Shown: positions 52,151-64,000, counted from the first letter of the stretch. The stretch is DNA of 64,000 nt from Astropecten irregularis (GCA_963971285.1 OZ020246.1:11515217-11579216), one strand, 5' to 3'. A program made the numbers and translations. Notes: a model not told the origin generated them from the sequence alone.

Positions 52151-55100
52151 ACCCATGATGTGATGGCACAATAACTGAATGAAAAATTCCCACATGTAGT
52201 TAGTAGCAGTATTAACAAACAAAACAAAGATATACACCTAATTTCTCTAATTATTCACGCAAATTAAATCCTAGGCAATTTACTGAAAGTGCACCCCCCT
52301 TATCATATTCAAAACTGTAAACATACAAAAATAAAAATATGAAATATAATATAATGAGATCGGAGGAAATGGCAAGTAACAAAACTAAATTTACATGACA
52401 AAAAAAAATAGCAATCTTAACCAATCTGAATAATATAAACTTCCACACTATGTAATATTAACAAAATTAGAAAATTCTGAAAGAAGCCATCACAAAAGAA
52501 ATAGAAAATTAAATATGTACTTACAAAAAATTAAAAAACACTTCATTGTACATAATAATACTGTGAACAGGAACTATTAATTAAGAAATATAAATGCATA
52601 ATCTGTAAGGCTAAACAAAATAACAGCTGTGTTTCCGGTTACCCCACCCAGCTAGAAAATCATGCTGAACCTAGCCTTCTTATTGTAAAACAAAGGTACG
52701 AAGAAGAAGATTGCAGTCTAATCCTAGACCCTAATATTTTTGCCAGCCGTGATAGATTTTTAAATTATATCTTCTTCTTTTTTAAAATACATGTATATTT
52801 TTGTGGGTGTTTAAAATGTATGTTTCAGGGATGAGATTTCTCAGATTAAAATCTGATTTCAGATTTTTTTGTTTTGGATTTCAGATTTGTTTCCTCACAG
52901 GCTATGTACAAAAGTACAGGAGATTTTCAGAGTTCAGACTTGTTATGCTCCCTGTCCGCTGTTTTCAGACATTTTTATCATTGGTCAATCTCATCCCTGA
53001 TGTTTGTCAACTCCATCAAAAATACATCCCTCCATTCCCAAGAACAATACCCACAAGTCTGCGATTGTTGTGTTCAATTGTTTAAATAAAAAGAGAGAAG
53101 CCATGCAATGATTTCAAGGCAAAAATATGGTTTCAATAAAAATTATTGCGTCAAAATCAGTAGTGCATGTGAAAAGAAAATACAAACCACATGCCCACCC
53201 TATTTTTGGGGAAAATGAAAAAATTAGTAATAAAAAAAGGCATTTCCCATCCTCCAACCCTATGTTTTTTTTCCAATGTAATAGGAAACACATCTATTTT
53301 TTTGTGTGGCCTAATGTCAGTCTATCATTCATGTAAGTGCATACATGTAAACAGATTATTTAATTGAAGGGCTTTTCAATCAACAATTTGATACATGTAT
53401 ACACTTTAATATAAATACTGCCTAATGATTAACCAAGTGCATACTGAAACATTAGAAAAGATACATAAATTAGGGGCTGGTTTGCTCATTTGCCCATTGC
53501 AATATAAAGTCAAAGGGAGCTGCATTTTACTTAACTTACTCGATTTTGTCTTAAGGACTTAAACGAGTTCATCAACAGATTGCACGGCATCACACTTAAA
53601 AATAGGAAATTTGCATTTCATTTGTTCATAATGGCAACATGTACATGTAGTCAGCATGAGTCTTTATCATATTGGTAAATTAAATTACATGCATGCGTGT
53701 TATACACACAGGGCAAAAACAACATTAAGTTCAGCACATAAAGTGCTCAGTCAATAGACCACAGACATGCTAAAACATCTTGTCTATGGGTGGTTGAAGC
53801 TGGTTTCCCTTGACTGGTAAGCGCTTTTAATTGTGACAACCACCCAGTTTTAAAAAGTGAAATATAATAAGTCACATAATAGCAACTGTAGACACAGTCG
53901 TGTTTGTGCCAATCAATAATTTAACTAATAATAAATTCAGTCAGTTTCCCTTGCGGTTATTTCATGATTTATATATAATAATAATAATTTCATTAATATG
54001 AGAATCAATTTTTTTCCTCGGGGGAAAGTAGACCAAACAGCACAACATACCCATGCTCCCTTTAAAATCGTGGGGAATTTTCTCACACAAAATCTGCATG
54101 CTATTAGCTAAAGTATCTGTTAGACATATAAACATTCCCTTCCACTTACAGGTATACAGCCACTGAATTTCCCTTTAAAAATATGTACTTTATCAGGAAA
54201 AATATGTACTTTATCAGGAAAAAAACCGATTGACTTTTAGCCGTGTGGAAACAACAGTTTTAATTCCTTAACGGTAAGTATTATTACACTCCCACTGACT
54301 AAAAATGGACGTACGTGCAAAATTCTGCCACGGATTTTGTTGATAACCATAAAAAAGTTTCAGCATTTGTTTGGACTATAGTATTCTCATGAAGAACTGG
54401 TTATCATTACAGATCTTTTCATTTAGTATACACATTATAGTAATATACTATAATATACATGTTGTAGTATATTAGCTTCTGAAACCGAATTTAGTTTCAA
54501 AAGGGCACTTTGTTCCTGTTGTCCAGTTTATGTTAGATAGATTGTCTATTTCTCCATTTGGCTTTATTAGGGATGTGAATGGTGGAATAATGTAATACTT
54601 CAACGATTTTGTGCTAGGGCAAAGCAATCCTTATTTAATAATATGAGTTAACACCTTTGTCAAGGAATTTACACCCCACAATAGTCATGGAATTGTCTGA
54701 TTGTCCTGCAAACACAGACAATATGCCCTCATTTTAAAAACTGTTTGGCTACCTACGTGTGTGGGACAAATTACTCCATTTAGCAGAAAACTATATGCAT
54801 GCATAGGCTCACCAAATTTTGAGAAATCACAGATTTGTGGAATTAATCTACACACATTACAAATATCAGCACCATGATCATTCAAATTAATTAAACGATG
54901 TCAAAATTATTACTCATTAGACACAAAATCACAAGTACAGTACACAATCATGAATTTATAGTTTTATCTTTTTTTTTAAACAGGTAGAAAAGTATCAAAC
55001 ATTATTTTGTGTGATATCATGCATTCATAAATATATATAACACCAGAAATATGAACATTTTAGTAATTTAAGTATTTAACATCAGAAGACTACTTCATGT

Positions 55101-55160
55101 CTACCATGTACGTACATGTACATGTACGTGTGTATCCTTCCGTCACATTCTAAGTAACCA
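52151..55160. other. no gene recognised
   Basis: AT-rich; short open frames without ATG or family marks. The only structures are short TATAGTAATATACTATA-type palindromes near 54430-54470. Confidence 0.5.
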
Positions 55161-55162
55161 GG

Positions 55163-55439
55163 GGTGGATTTCACGAAGCCCTACGATCGATCGTAATTTG
55201 AGTTACAAAGGATAACCCATCGTATCCTATGTAGGGCTGCAATGCATCATAAGTCCTACGATTGATATTAAGGACGTGTTCCAAATCTCTGGCTGCGGCT
55301 GCAAATTACACACGTACCTATGGCAGCCACTAGCCAGTGACTGCAGCCATTTCCGTAAACTTGTGTGTTATTTGCGGTCGCAGCCAGAGAATTGGGACAC
55401 GGCCTAAGTTACGATGAGCTTGGTGAAATCGACCCCGTG
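55163..55439. mobile_element. foldback element (copy 3) interrupted by a smaller element
   Basis: Flanks GGATTTCACGAAGCCCTACG-ATCGATCGTAA and TAAGTTACGATGAGCTTGGT-GAAATCGACCCC match the pair at 10731-11008. The inserted element at 55272-55404 splits this copy. Confidence 0.75.
55272..55404. mobile_element. 133-bp PIF/Harbinger-like miniature element
   Basis: Ends GGACGTGTTCCAAATCTCTG-GCTGCGG and CCAGAGAATTGGGACACGGCC are inverted repeats. TAA stands on both sides (55269-55271 and 55405-55407), and removing the element restores the host foldback element. GG-rich ends plus a 3-bp TAA duplication fit PIF/Harbinger. Confidence 0.85.
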
Positions 55440-56034
55440 TCCCAGGAAAAGTGAGAAAAAAAACAATCTTTTCATGTCTACTGCTTTATGGTAGACCCAA
55501 CACAGCACATTTCAAAACAAACTGTAGTAATTGAAAAAGCTTCAAATTACTACTGAGGTGGAGGGGGTGGGGTGTAGCCATGCAAATGAACGTCACAGGC
55601 ACTAGTTTTCCATGCATACAATTCATGCACTTCAATAAATATTTAATCTTGATACACAAGCTTCAAACTTGTTTAGGGGTGGGGGAAGGGGTGTCATTAT
55701 CAGTGACATAACTAGGGTGGGGCAACAGGGGCACGTGCCCCGCGTGCCACTTTTCAGGGGGCACCAAAAAACGCAACTTAGGCAAAAAAAGGAGCAGTTA
55801 TGTTATTGGAAATCTAATCCGATTAGATTGTTTGAACAAAGAAAGACACATTTCAATTTCAAATTGTCTGATTTTCTTTTGCCATTGGCATCAGAAGCCG
55901 GAATAAGGGGTGCAATTTTACCACTTGCACTGGGCGCCATTTTCTCTACATGTAGTTACACCACTGGTCAACTTACGACAACTTGAAACTGTCAGCAAGC
56001 CACAATGCAAAATGAATTGTCATTTGTGTCGAAA

Positions 56035-56202
56035 CCAAGCCTTGAATTTAACGGAGGCCACGGTGGCCATGGCTTTCGTTGCCCTGGTTCTTTGCCTTCG
56101 TGCCCCCTACAAATGCTTCCATAGACATTATGATTTTCCAATGGAAGTGCCCCTTTCAATGGAAAAGTGGCCTTGCCCTTTTCAGAACCAAATTCAAGGC
56201 CT
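56035..56202. mobile_element. foldback element with CCTTGAATTT ends
   Basis: Begins AAGCCTTGAATTTAACGG and ends AACCAAATTCAAGGCCT. The interior is rich in GGCC/TGCCC motifs resembling the stretches at 16590-16700 and 17370-17490 in the WD-gene intron 1. Confidence 0.65.
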
Positions 56203-56548
56203 GCTAAACTGTTCATTTTCTAAATTGTAAGACAGCCATTCAGTATAAATTAATTCATTAGTACATGTAACTCACATGTAACATCTTTGGCAGTACAGTT
56301 TTTAATGTGACATGGATGTTAGTACACGCACAGCAATAATTTTTAATCTGATGGCGCCATGCAAAAAAACTTCATCTTAGACTGGACTGTAAGATCAACA
56401 GAACTGAAAAAGACATGCATTGTTAAGTTGGTACATGTACATGCCTTTTTGTATTGAAAAAGAATTATGTTTTGGACTTAAGTATCATTCCGCACTAAAA
56501 CAGCAATATTATGACTTCACAGGCCAACCTGTGTAATGTAAGCAATCA

Positions 56549-56776
56549 GGGGCCAATTTCACGGCGCTGCTTAGCACAAAAAGTTGCTAAGTATGACATT
56601 TCTGTCTAATAACAACCAAATGTCCATGTGTCGTGCATCACATCTCATTGTTCTTTGGCTGTTGTTCGCTGACTATGAATATCAAATGGAATTTTTAATG
56701 GTGGTTTGTTTTATTGGGCAAGACATTTTTGTGCTAAGCAATTTTTTGTACTAAGCAGCTCCATGAAATTAGCCCC
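56549..56776. mobile_element. foldback element (GCTTAGCACAAAA family), copy 2
   Basis: GGGGCCAATTTCACGGCGCT-GCTTAGCACAAAA at the left and TTGTACTAAGCAGCTCCATG-AAATTAGCCCC at the right. Inner blocks are shared in reverse orientation with 11030-11264. It ends just beyond the SNX gene 3' end. Confidence 0.8.
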
Positions 56777-56797
56777 AGTTGTTCAGAAAGTGAATGA

Positions 56798-56803
56798 TTT
56801 ATT
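56798..56803 (-). terminator. poly(A) signal AATAAA of the SNX gene
   Basis: TTTATT on the plus strand gives AATAAA 58 nt after the TAG of the sorting nexin gene. Confidence 0.65.
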
Positions 56804-56860
56804 AAATCGAAGTGAGTGAAGTACATATTGCAAATTATTAGGTAAAGGTATGTACACATA

Positions 56861-59750
56861 CTACATGTGTGACAAGCATTGCATGACTAGATCCTCTAAT
56901 GTTGGCATATTGACAGGTCCAACCATGTCCTGCTTGACATAGCGTGTCAATCGACTCTCCAAGTCCCTCTTGTCCAGTCTCAGTCGCCAGCGTATACCTA
57001 TGAGTATCTGCAGCAGTGGTATGAGGAAGGGATTGGTCTCGTCCTTACCGATGCTCTCCCAGGCTGACTCTGCATAGCCGTGGACGTGTGCCTCACCTTC
57101 CTCCAGCGACATATAAGCCACGATGAGTGCGCACTGAGTCCGGGCGATGTCCGGATGATCAGCAGCCAGCATCTTCTCCTGGAGGTGTAGCGTGTTCTGC
57201 AGGAACGGCACAGCCTCCTGGAAGCCGCCTCTCAACATATAACGGTAGGCAATCCTCAGGTCGTGATTATAAAAGAAGTTCTGAAACTCGGCCGATACTC
57301 GGATGACCTCGTACTTGTATATATGGGTCAGGAACACCTCAAAGGCTCGACTCCGCTCGGCGATGAAGTCGTGCTTGAAGTTTCCCGTCAAGGTTTTCCT
57401 GGGAAACTCGACAGTGTCCATGATCTTGGGGAATCTCTTGCGTAGATCACTGTTCAGTTTGTGGAAATCTGAATACCTCCTTTCCACAGTGGCCTGCGAC
57501 GTGTCGTTCTTTATTGTTCTAAGTACAGCAACAGTGTACAGCTGTAAACACAAAGATTATGAAAATAATGTTAACCTCGGAATACTGAAAATTTGCACAT
57601 TAAGCATTTTTGTTTTTGTACTTCATCATGAGTCTATCATAAAAGCCCAAATTCTTACTGTTGATATGTAATTTTAAAGCCATGGCCGGGGAACTGGCTT
57701 GTATTAATTTGAGACATTCATTGTTGAAATTTCCCCCCCCCCAAAAACAAAACCCCCAAAAACAAACAAATGTGAGAATTTCTGTCAGAGACACCATAAC
57801 TTTTATTCTAGCAACATCACAAATTTGCATCAAATGTTTAGTCTCTGAGCACAAGCACTTAAAATAGTCCAAAAAAATTGCCTTCCAGAGCTATTTATAA
57901 TATTGTTAGATTATTTCTATGCCTTTGCAATGAGCAAAGACCTAGACCTAGTTTTAGACGACTGGTTTCGGATGCAGCTTTATCATAGCTTTTTAATATT
58001 GGAAGTGTATATTTTGCCGGCACTGTCATTTCCTCTGTTTGGCCAATCCTCAATACATCATACTTGCCTTCTTTCTCTTAAGGTTACTATGCCGAAGGCA
58101 CTTTCTAATAGTAATACCACAAATTGGCTAGAGACGGCAAAATAATGTTTGCAGTAACGTTGGTTTGTTTTTTTTGGACATTATGTGACACACACACAGT
58201 GATCAATGACAAGCCCTACTTACAACAAATCTCTTGTTGCCATCTTTCATGGTTTTGGCCGAAACAACCTCAAAGTGGGTTCTCCCGGGGAGAAACTTGG
58301 TGATATTGGAGCCCAGACTGTGCACACTGCCAATGCTACCTGCATCCGATGCTAATTGCATTAACGTTATTGACAAACAAAGACAAAAACAAACAGTTAA
58401 TAATACACTCAAAGCACATTGTGAACTGGGATTAAAAATGTGGAAGAAATACCTACCACAGCAATAATTATATACAATGTATGCCATTAGGAAAGTACAT
58501 GTACGGGAAGTTAAGCAATGCACAATGCACATGAACACATTTAAGGAACTGACCTCAATAAAAGCGCTTTATTATCTTTTTTGAAACGGAACACTTGTAG
58601 CCCAACCCAAACATAAAACAGGCTTTGTGTGTATTGTGTAATTCTGTGGGCAGTGTAAACTGTGTTTTTACTGTTTCAAGATTTAGTTTCATTTTAAATG
58701 ATTTGACAGCCTAACTGCCAAGGCCATTTAGACAAGCAAGTGCAAAGACCAGGAATGTACAGAGGACTTCCTTGTTATTTTTATAACAATAATTTGGGTA
58801 GTTTGGGGGCACAAAGACGAAGTGAAACAGGAACAGGAATTTCACCTAAGACCTGTGGACTAAATCAACTTTCCAATTCTCTACCATTTGAAATGACAAA
58901 TGTCAAACTCAGTTTAATCATGGTCTAACGTTACAGTGTGAATTGAACGTGTCACTGTAATGATACATTAACTAGACGCCCATCAATTATTATGGCTAGC
59001 ACCAAAGCCTAAACAACCAGACTGCTGAAAAAGTGTGCAATTTCGCATCCATTTTAAGCTATGTTTTCTCCCTCGTTGAACCCGTGTACAGATATGTCGT
59101 TGTTCTTGGCCCCTCATATGTTTATGCAAAGGGTTTTTCAGTGGCGGGGTATTCTGCAATTACTCCAAAACTGCAAAAGCACAAACTAGGACTCTTTTTG
59201 TGTTCTTTTTTTTTTTTTCAAAGAGCAGATTGCTAAGTTAAAGTTGTGATGTGGACAGTTTAAAACTGGGCAATTTTGGAATGGTAAACAATGCATTATA
59301 GCCTAATTACAAGTCAATAGAATAGGCCTATGTAGTATGTATGACATCACAGCACAATCTGTTCTGATAGGTCTAAATTCAATAAATAAATAGCCTAAAT
59401 GTTTGTTTACAACTAGTAATTTACAATATTCAATAACTTATAAAGACACAATTTAGGTGTTGCTGTGAACAACAGCCAGTTAATCTGCCTGCATTTCTTG
59501 AATGCAATATACCTTTACGACGGCACAAATTGCTAGCGGCACCGCGTCGTAGCATCCCATCACTGTCCTCATCATCGGCCGACAAATCCCCATCACCATC
59601 CCCATTACCAAGCGCTGCCGAGCTACGGAACGACAGACGACCGCTGAACTGCAAGTCGATATCTTCACTCCCAAGTTCACTCTCGTCCGTCGAACTGACG
59701 GGATCGTCGATGCTCACGTCACAAGAGATCTTCTTCAGCTTGGAAGCCAT
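56861..59750 (-). CDS. sorting nexin, SNX20/SNX21 type
   Basis: Three exons in phase: 59750-59513 (ATG, 79 codons plus 1 nt), 58351-58224 and 57541-56861 (ends TAG), 348 residues in all. Introns are GT-AG. The N-terminus is acidic and Ser-rich (DDPVSSTDESELGSEDIDLQ; later GDGDGDLSADDEDSDG), probably disordered. A PX domain spans about residues 104-215: HFEVVSAKT opens it, RRYSDF at 143-148 supplies the phosphate-contacting arginine, PRKTLTGNF is the proline-containing loop, and FIAERSRAFEVFL closes it. The remaining 130 residues are a helical TPR-like domain (YRYMLRGGFQEAVPFLQNTL; HPDIARTQCALIVAYMSLEE), the PX-associated B domain found in SNX20 and SNX21. The length lies between the human SNX20 and SNX21 proteins. 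The expected role is binding phosphoinositides on endosomes and recruiting cargo or partners. SNX20 versus SNX21 cannot be told; it may be the single pre-duplication gene. Confidence 0.9.
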
Positions 59751-60732
59751 GATTTCAGAGTGGCCGATCCTTCTAAAATGCCAAGAAATATTGCTCTTGA
59801 TTTGTGACTGTGATGACTATCCATTCGTCACAGTCTGTCGCCATTTTTTTGACAAGTGTACTGGCGATATCTTACCGTTGGTGGCGCTCTTGTTCATTGA
59901 ATCCGGCTTTGCAAGTGGGCGTGTCACATCACAGTGCTTCAGCTGGGTTGGTCGTTGGGCGGATTAATGTTCATTTCGCGGCTTCGATCTAACGCTTCGG
60001 CTGCGGCTAGTTTTCTAATTAAGAGGGGAGTTGTTGTGGTATTTTGTTTGTCTGATAGAACATCTAGAACAACACGAACATTTAACAACTTGTAGCCGAA
60101 CAACAAGTTGAGTTCTGGCCCTGCAACTCAGTTACACAAGCTTGGCGACTCCATAACTTTGAAACAAGTACATTTCACTCAGTTCGGGTCAACTATTAAT
60201 TTTGTCTTCTGCACCCATGAAATAAAAGACAAATTCCAAAATATCGGAAGGGCTTCCTTTCTCCATTCATCCCCCTTTCCTCCTCAACAAACCCCCACCC
60301 CACCACACCCCTCATCCCAACCACCTGATAAACCACTTTCAGTTAGAACTATGCACTCACCTCTTCACGTTTTTGAGCTCGCTATATACTACACTGATAA
60401 AAGCTTCTTAAAACTTTTGGAGCGCATCCCGGTCCTTCTAATTTTTTGTCACTACAAATATTAATAGGCAAAAACTGAGATGTCTCTCTTTCTTCTTCAT
60501 CAAATTGTTTGTTTTATGGTCAGACGATTGGGTCTTCTCTCTCTTTTTTTGCTTTCCACTCTTCAATTTCACACACTAACATTGTTGTGTCAATACCGGG
60601 TACATGCAGATGGTACTCAGGACAATAATAAAGATAGCAACTCGAATTTGTTTTTTTTCTTCAGGTGGCCCTTATATTCTTCCGTACGTGTGCGCTCGCC
60701 GACTGAACGATAACAATAATAAAACGAAACCT
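59751..60732. other. region upstream of the SNX gene
   Basis: Contains the presumed promoter of the minus-strand SNX gene. No TATA box or conserved element could be assigned. No supported exon. Confidence 0.45.
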
Positions 60733-61474
60733 TTAAAGGTAATTTTATGATACTTTGTTTTGTGTTTTTTTTTTCTGGATAAATACAGCATTTCAAGCAG
60801 AAACATTTTAACAGTATGTTTCTACCAACACCTTCTGTATACCCTGTAAGTTATACGTAAATCGGTGAAGATTTCTGTCTGTTTCGGTATGTTACCGTAT
60901 GATATAACCTTTAAAGGTAATATCATACTTTGGTTTTTATCAAAGAAATACAGATTAATGGGCAAAATTACAGTATACAGAAACAGTTATGTATGAAAAT
61001 TTCAGTCCCATACGGTGCCCATTTTTTTGAGAAAACAGTGAAAAACAGCCACAGTATTTTTTCTTTTATTTTTGATCTTTTAAAAGATCAAGTCGTTGAT
61101 TTTACAAATATTTGCATAAATACACCATTTCAGACGGGAAAATTGTAACGGTATGTTTATAAAAGCAACATCATACCAAGTAAGTTAAACCTAAATCTGT
61201 GAACATTTCTGAGTGGTGTCTTTCCAAAGTATGATACTACCTTTAAGTTCAGAGATGATAATCCTGTTAAATCTGTTTGATCTTTTAAAAGATCAAAAAT
61301 AAAAGAGACAAACATTAAGAAATACTGTGGCCGTTTTTCACTGTTTTCTAAAAAAGAGTGGGCACCGTATGGGACTGAAATTGTCACCGATGACTGTTAC
61401 TGTATCTGTCTCGATATTTTTGCCCATGAGTCTGTATTTCTTTGATAAAAACCAAAGTATGATATTACCTTTAA
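60733..61474. mobile_element. cluster of TTAA-ended foldback elements
   Basis: At least three pieces are joined. 60733-60912 is a half element. An inverted partner begins at about 60910 (CCTTTAAAGGTAATATCATA) and ends near 61241 (TACCTTTAAGTTC). A third piece ends at 61474 (GATATTACCTTTAA). Palindromic core GATCTTTTAAAAGATCAA occurs twice (about 61075 and 61281). Confidence 0.85.
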
Positions 61475-61783
61475 TAAAGTTAGTGAGTCAATTCGTGAGC
61501 ACACAGGTAGAGAGTTTATTTCATCCAATGTTCTTTTAGAGGCACCGTACTACCCCCTTCACTTTTGATAAACAAGTCAGACATGATATACACGTGCGTG
61601 CAAATCTTGTAGTCGTCGTCATTTTCTGACAAATTTCCGCTGTCGTTTTAAACCCTTGAATATCCTTAATTATACAGACACCCAGTCTGAGAAGGACCGA
61701 CGAGGAACAGCGGATAGTTGGAGCTCTACCAGGAAGGATACTGGGGGATAATTTGCGACCATGTCTGAGGAGTATGTGGGCAG

Positions 61784-61978
61784 ATGTCGCCTGCAGTCGT
61801 CAGGTTTAAATACCCCGGGGCCATTAATTGCGAGTTGGGACGTACCTGGAGTTTGGCAGACGCACACAGCAAGGACTCCCACTTCGTGGACTGTAACGGT
61901 ACTGAAAACTGCCTGATTACTGACAAGGAAACCGGTCTCCTGGCTGTGTTGGATATAATTTTCAAGAAATTGGCTGAG
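61784..61978 (+). CDS. possible first coding exon of an unidentified gene
   Basis: ATG-started frame of 65 codons beginning MSPAVVRFKYPGAINCELGR and ending TGLLAVLDIIFKKLAE at a good donor, GAG|GTGAGA. It lies in a GC-richer block from about 61680, which itself follows a possible acceptor (ATTATACAG at 61679) and could be a 5' untranslated exon. No family recognised. The opposite strand is also open here, so the call is tentative. The gene would continue beyond the right edge, possibly through 63520-63576. Confidence 0.35.
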
Positions 61979-62026
61979 GTGAGATTTTAATTGCTCTATC
62001 ATAAAGTTAAAACGGGGTTAGGCCTA

Positions 62027-63119
62027 GTTTACGCCACCCATTATTATTTTCAGTATTTATTTACCTTCTTCTATTCCAAAATGAGATTCGTTACTTAAAG
62101 GCATTGCATACGTTTGGTAATGACTCTGAAAATTTATGGCAATAAAAACTTACTTGGTGAGAAGTACAGCTGCTTTGGATAGTATAATGGGGGATTGTGG
62201 GTTAACGGGTCCTAAAACTATAAAGGAAAGGAAACTACTATTTGAAAAGTAACTTACCTACATATACTTTGTTGGTCTCCTCCTATTACCAAGCTTAAAT
62301 TTTTGGAAAGAGGGCAGGGCTTTGATTTTTGAGGGAAATTATGGGGTAAAAACGGTAACCAAGATTGTAACATTTCACCGCCGCACGGACGGCCGCAGAC
62401 GAGAATAGTCTGGTTTCCACTCTGACATTTTGAGGACTCTTGGTCTGTTGGGTCTGGGCACTAGACTAACCAGACCAGACAAAATGGCCTCACGCGATCA
62501 GACGGTCTGTTTTAAAGTTTACAAGAAGCGCGTAAAGAAAATTGAATTTTAACCCTGAAATGTTTAACAAATTTCTTCAATGTAGGCTTTTAAGGACCCA
62601 GGAACATTTGCTGAAAGTCAAAAGTATCATTTTTGAGGAGTAGAAGTTAGTTCAGAGCCAAAAAAATCAATGTGTTTTGGGATCCCGTTAACCCACAATC
62701 GCCGTATAATGCATATTGAGAAACGTTCAATTCGAAGTACCGCGGTTATGGAAAAATATGTCACTTTTTATCTCCAAAAATTATGAATCTGAAAAGCGTT
62801 ATGGCCGTAACGCTTCTCAGCTATTGACTAACTGTTCTCTGGCGTGAAATAACCGCTCTAGTTTGTCGCCAAAATCTCACAAACGCTACCACCTTTTGAA
62901 TTGAAACTTTCACAGGTTAGTTTTATGGTATATATATACAATTATATTGGTTTGAAACAAACAAAAGGCTCAAATTACCAAACGTATGCAATCCCTTTAA
63001 AGCAAATTTATTCATGGGTCCTGAAAACCCTAAAATGAACTTATTTCGGCAATATTTCAGTGAAAACAAAACAGTTTCTTACCCAAATAAATACTGAAAA
63101 CAATATGGGTGGCGTAAAC
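62027..63119. mobile_element. three elements nested one in another
   Basis: Outer arms GTTTACGCCACCCATTATTA... (62027) and ...AATATGGGTGGCGTAAAC (63119). Middle arms TTAAAGGCATTGCATACGTT-TGGTAA (62095-62120) and TTACCAAACGTATGCAATCC-CTTTAA (62975-63000). The inner element is 62190-62703. None has coding capacity. The whole nest lies within the intron after the possible exon at 61784. Confidence 0.82.
62190..62703. mobile_element. hAT-like miniature element with 8-bp target duplication
   Basis: Ends GGGGATTGTGGGTTAACGGG and CCCGTTAACCCACAATCGCC are inverted repeats. GTATAATG flanks both sides exactly (62182-62189 and 62704-62711). An 8-bp duplication is the hAT mark. The inner sequence includes AGACCAGACAAAATGGCC and TTGCTGAAAGTCAAAAGTAT, also present inverted in WD-gene intron 1. 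Confidence 0.88.
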
Positions 63120-63297
63120 TACACAAATGCCGTTAAAACCAGACGTGGTTCTAGAGCCAATACTTGTTAGTTGTTTGTTTGTTGTTGTTGTTGTGTTTTT
63201 TTTTTTGGGGGGGGGATTAGAACTAGAAGAGTAATTTAATGGCTCTTATTTTGTTTTGTTTTAGCTAGAATTATGGTGCCTAACATAAAGGTTTGTG

Positions 63298-63547
63298 GGT
63301 AATGGTGTACAAGCAGATCCGATACCTATAAAGGGAATAAAACAACTTTTTATAAAGAGACTTACCTAAATATTATAAGTTTGTGGTGTCCTCTTCAATA
63401 TTATTAGCAAGGTTAAATTTGTGGAAAGTGGGACATTTGCTGAAAGTGAAAAACATCATTTTGGAACAGTAATGTTAGAAACTATTCAGTTGTTTTTATT
63501 CCCTTTATCATGTTTATAGGTATCGGACCTGATTGTACACCGTTACC
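63298..63547. mobile_element. 250-bp hAT-like miniature element
   Basis: Ends GGTAATGGTGTACA and TGTACACCGTTACC are inverted, extending through CCGATACCTATAAA. The 8-bp GGTTTGTG is exactly duplicated at 63290-63297 and 63548-63555. Same family as the start of the composite at 16332. Confidence 0.9.
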
Positions 63548-63576
63548 GGTTTGTGGCTGTACTTGAAAAGGTGAAG
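63520..63576 (+). CDS. possible exon formed partly from a mobile-element end
   Basis: TTTATCATGTTTATAG then 57 nt open in phase 0 (VSDLIVHRYRFVAVLEKVK) and a very good donor AAG|GTAAGT. The phase fits the end of the possible exon at 61784-61978. However, the acceptor and first 28 nt are the right end of the element 63298-63547; without it the same frame would meet TAA just upstream. Either an exonised element or coincidence. Confidence 0.22.
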
Positions 63577-63784
63577 GTAAGTAGCCTAATTATAGCACCT
63601 CACCCCCTACTCTCATACTACAAGTTATATTGCTTTAATTAATTGTTTTATTGTATTATTATACTTAGATTCCAAAAAGAACACAAACAGGGACAATTAA
63701 TTTGATTGAAGGCCACAGCCTTGAACATTTTTTATTTGACTTGTGCCGGATACCAAATTGTCTGGGCAAACCGGACACACCCAC

Positions 63785-63900
63785 CAATAAAGGGATACAC
63801 CTGATCCCAACCATTTTTTCAAAGGGATACACCTGATCCCAACCATTTTCACAGGGATACACCTGATCCCAACCCTTTTTTTCAAAGGGATACACCTGAT
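63785..63900. repeat. about 30-bp tandem repeat, 4 copies
   Basis: AGGGATACACCTGATCCCAA followed by CCATTTTTTC recurs four times with small length changes. The inner GGGAT...ATCCC is a short inverted repeat. Confidence 0.9.
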
Positions 63901-64000
63901 CAAATTGATGCTTTGTTTTCATCGGCTCCAAGGTCGGTGAGTTGGAATGACGTCACTCCGCGCGGATCTATACTGACAGATAATGAATTAATGCTGGGGG

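Noticed and set aside
63665-63931. Peptide repeat WDQVYPFEK on the minus strand
   Set aside because: Translation of a 30-bp tandem DNA repeat; no gene context.

Overview
The window is eukaryotic DNA. Coding segments are split by introns with GT/AG borders in matching phase, introns reach 24 kb, AATAAA signals follow stop codons, and much of the intergenic sequence is short inverted-repeat elements plus a tRNA-derived SINE. The gene content (WD-repeat protein resembling WDR88, sorting nexin of the SNX20/21 type, CUB-domain protein, tandem intronless rhodopsin-class receptors) suggests an invertebrate deuterostome such as an echinoderm, hemichordate or cephalochordate. The species cannot be fixed from the sequence.

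Layout. About 0-8 kb: the 5' part of a CUB-domain secreted or membrane protein gene on the minus strand (signal-peptide exon 7887-8022, CUB exons 3247-3449 and 2110-2320), probably continuing past the left edge. 8-15.7 kb: mostly repeats, with one orphan exon candidate at 10580-10728. 15.7-46.9 kb: a nine-exon plus-strand gene for a 401-residue seven-WD-repeat protein ending in two CxxC pairs. 56.9-59.75 kb: a complete three-exon minus-strand SNX20/21-type gene (348 residues). 61.8-64 kb: a possible first exon of an unidentified plus-strand gene, in a stretch riddled with nested hAT-like elements.

The main feature is intron 6 of the WD gene (21589-45475). It holds, antisense to the host gene, a tandem array of nine units of about 2.4 kb, each carrying an intronless class A receptor gene. 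Six copies are intact (305 or 307 codons), two share a TM7 frameshift (278 codons), and one is a 3' fragment. The copies are almost identical through TM3 and over the last third, but differ strongly in TM4, extracellular loop 2 and TM5, giving three interleaved subtypes. This is the pattern expected of a young, possibly chemosensory, receptor family shaped by duplication, gene conversion and perhaps selection on the ligand-facing segment. Two different TTA-flanked PIF/Harbinger-like elements sit in two of the spacers and act as relative time marks.

Repeats fill the rest: a TTAA-ended foldback family with a palindromic core (at least seven loci), hAT-like elements with 8-bp duplications nested in one another, PIF/Harbinger-like elements with 3-bp duplications, and several minisatellites, one of which seems to have been seeded by a piece of the CUB exon. 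Nothing was compared with a database; family names rest on recognised motifs and splice logic.
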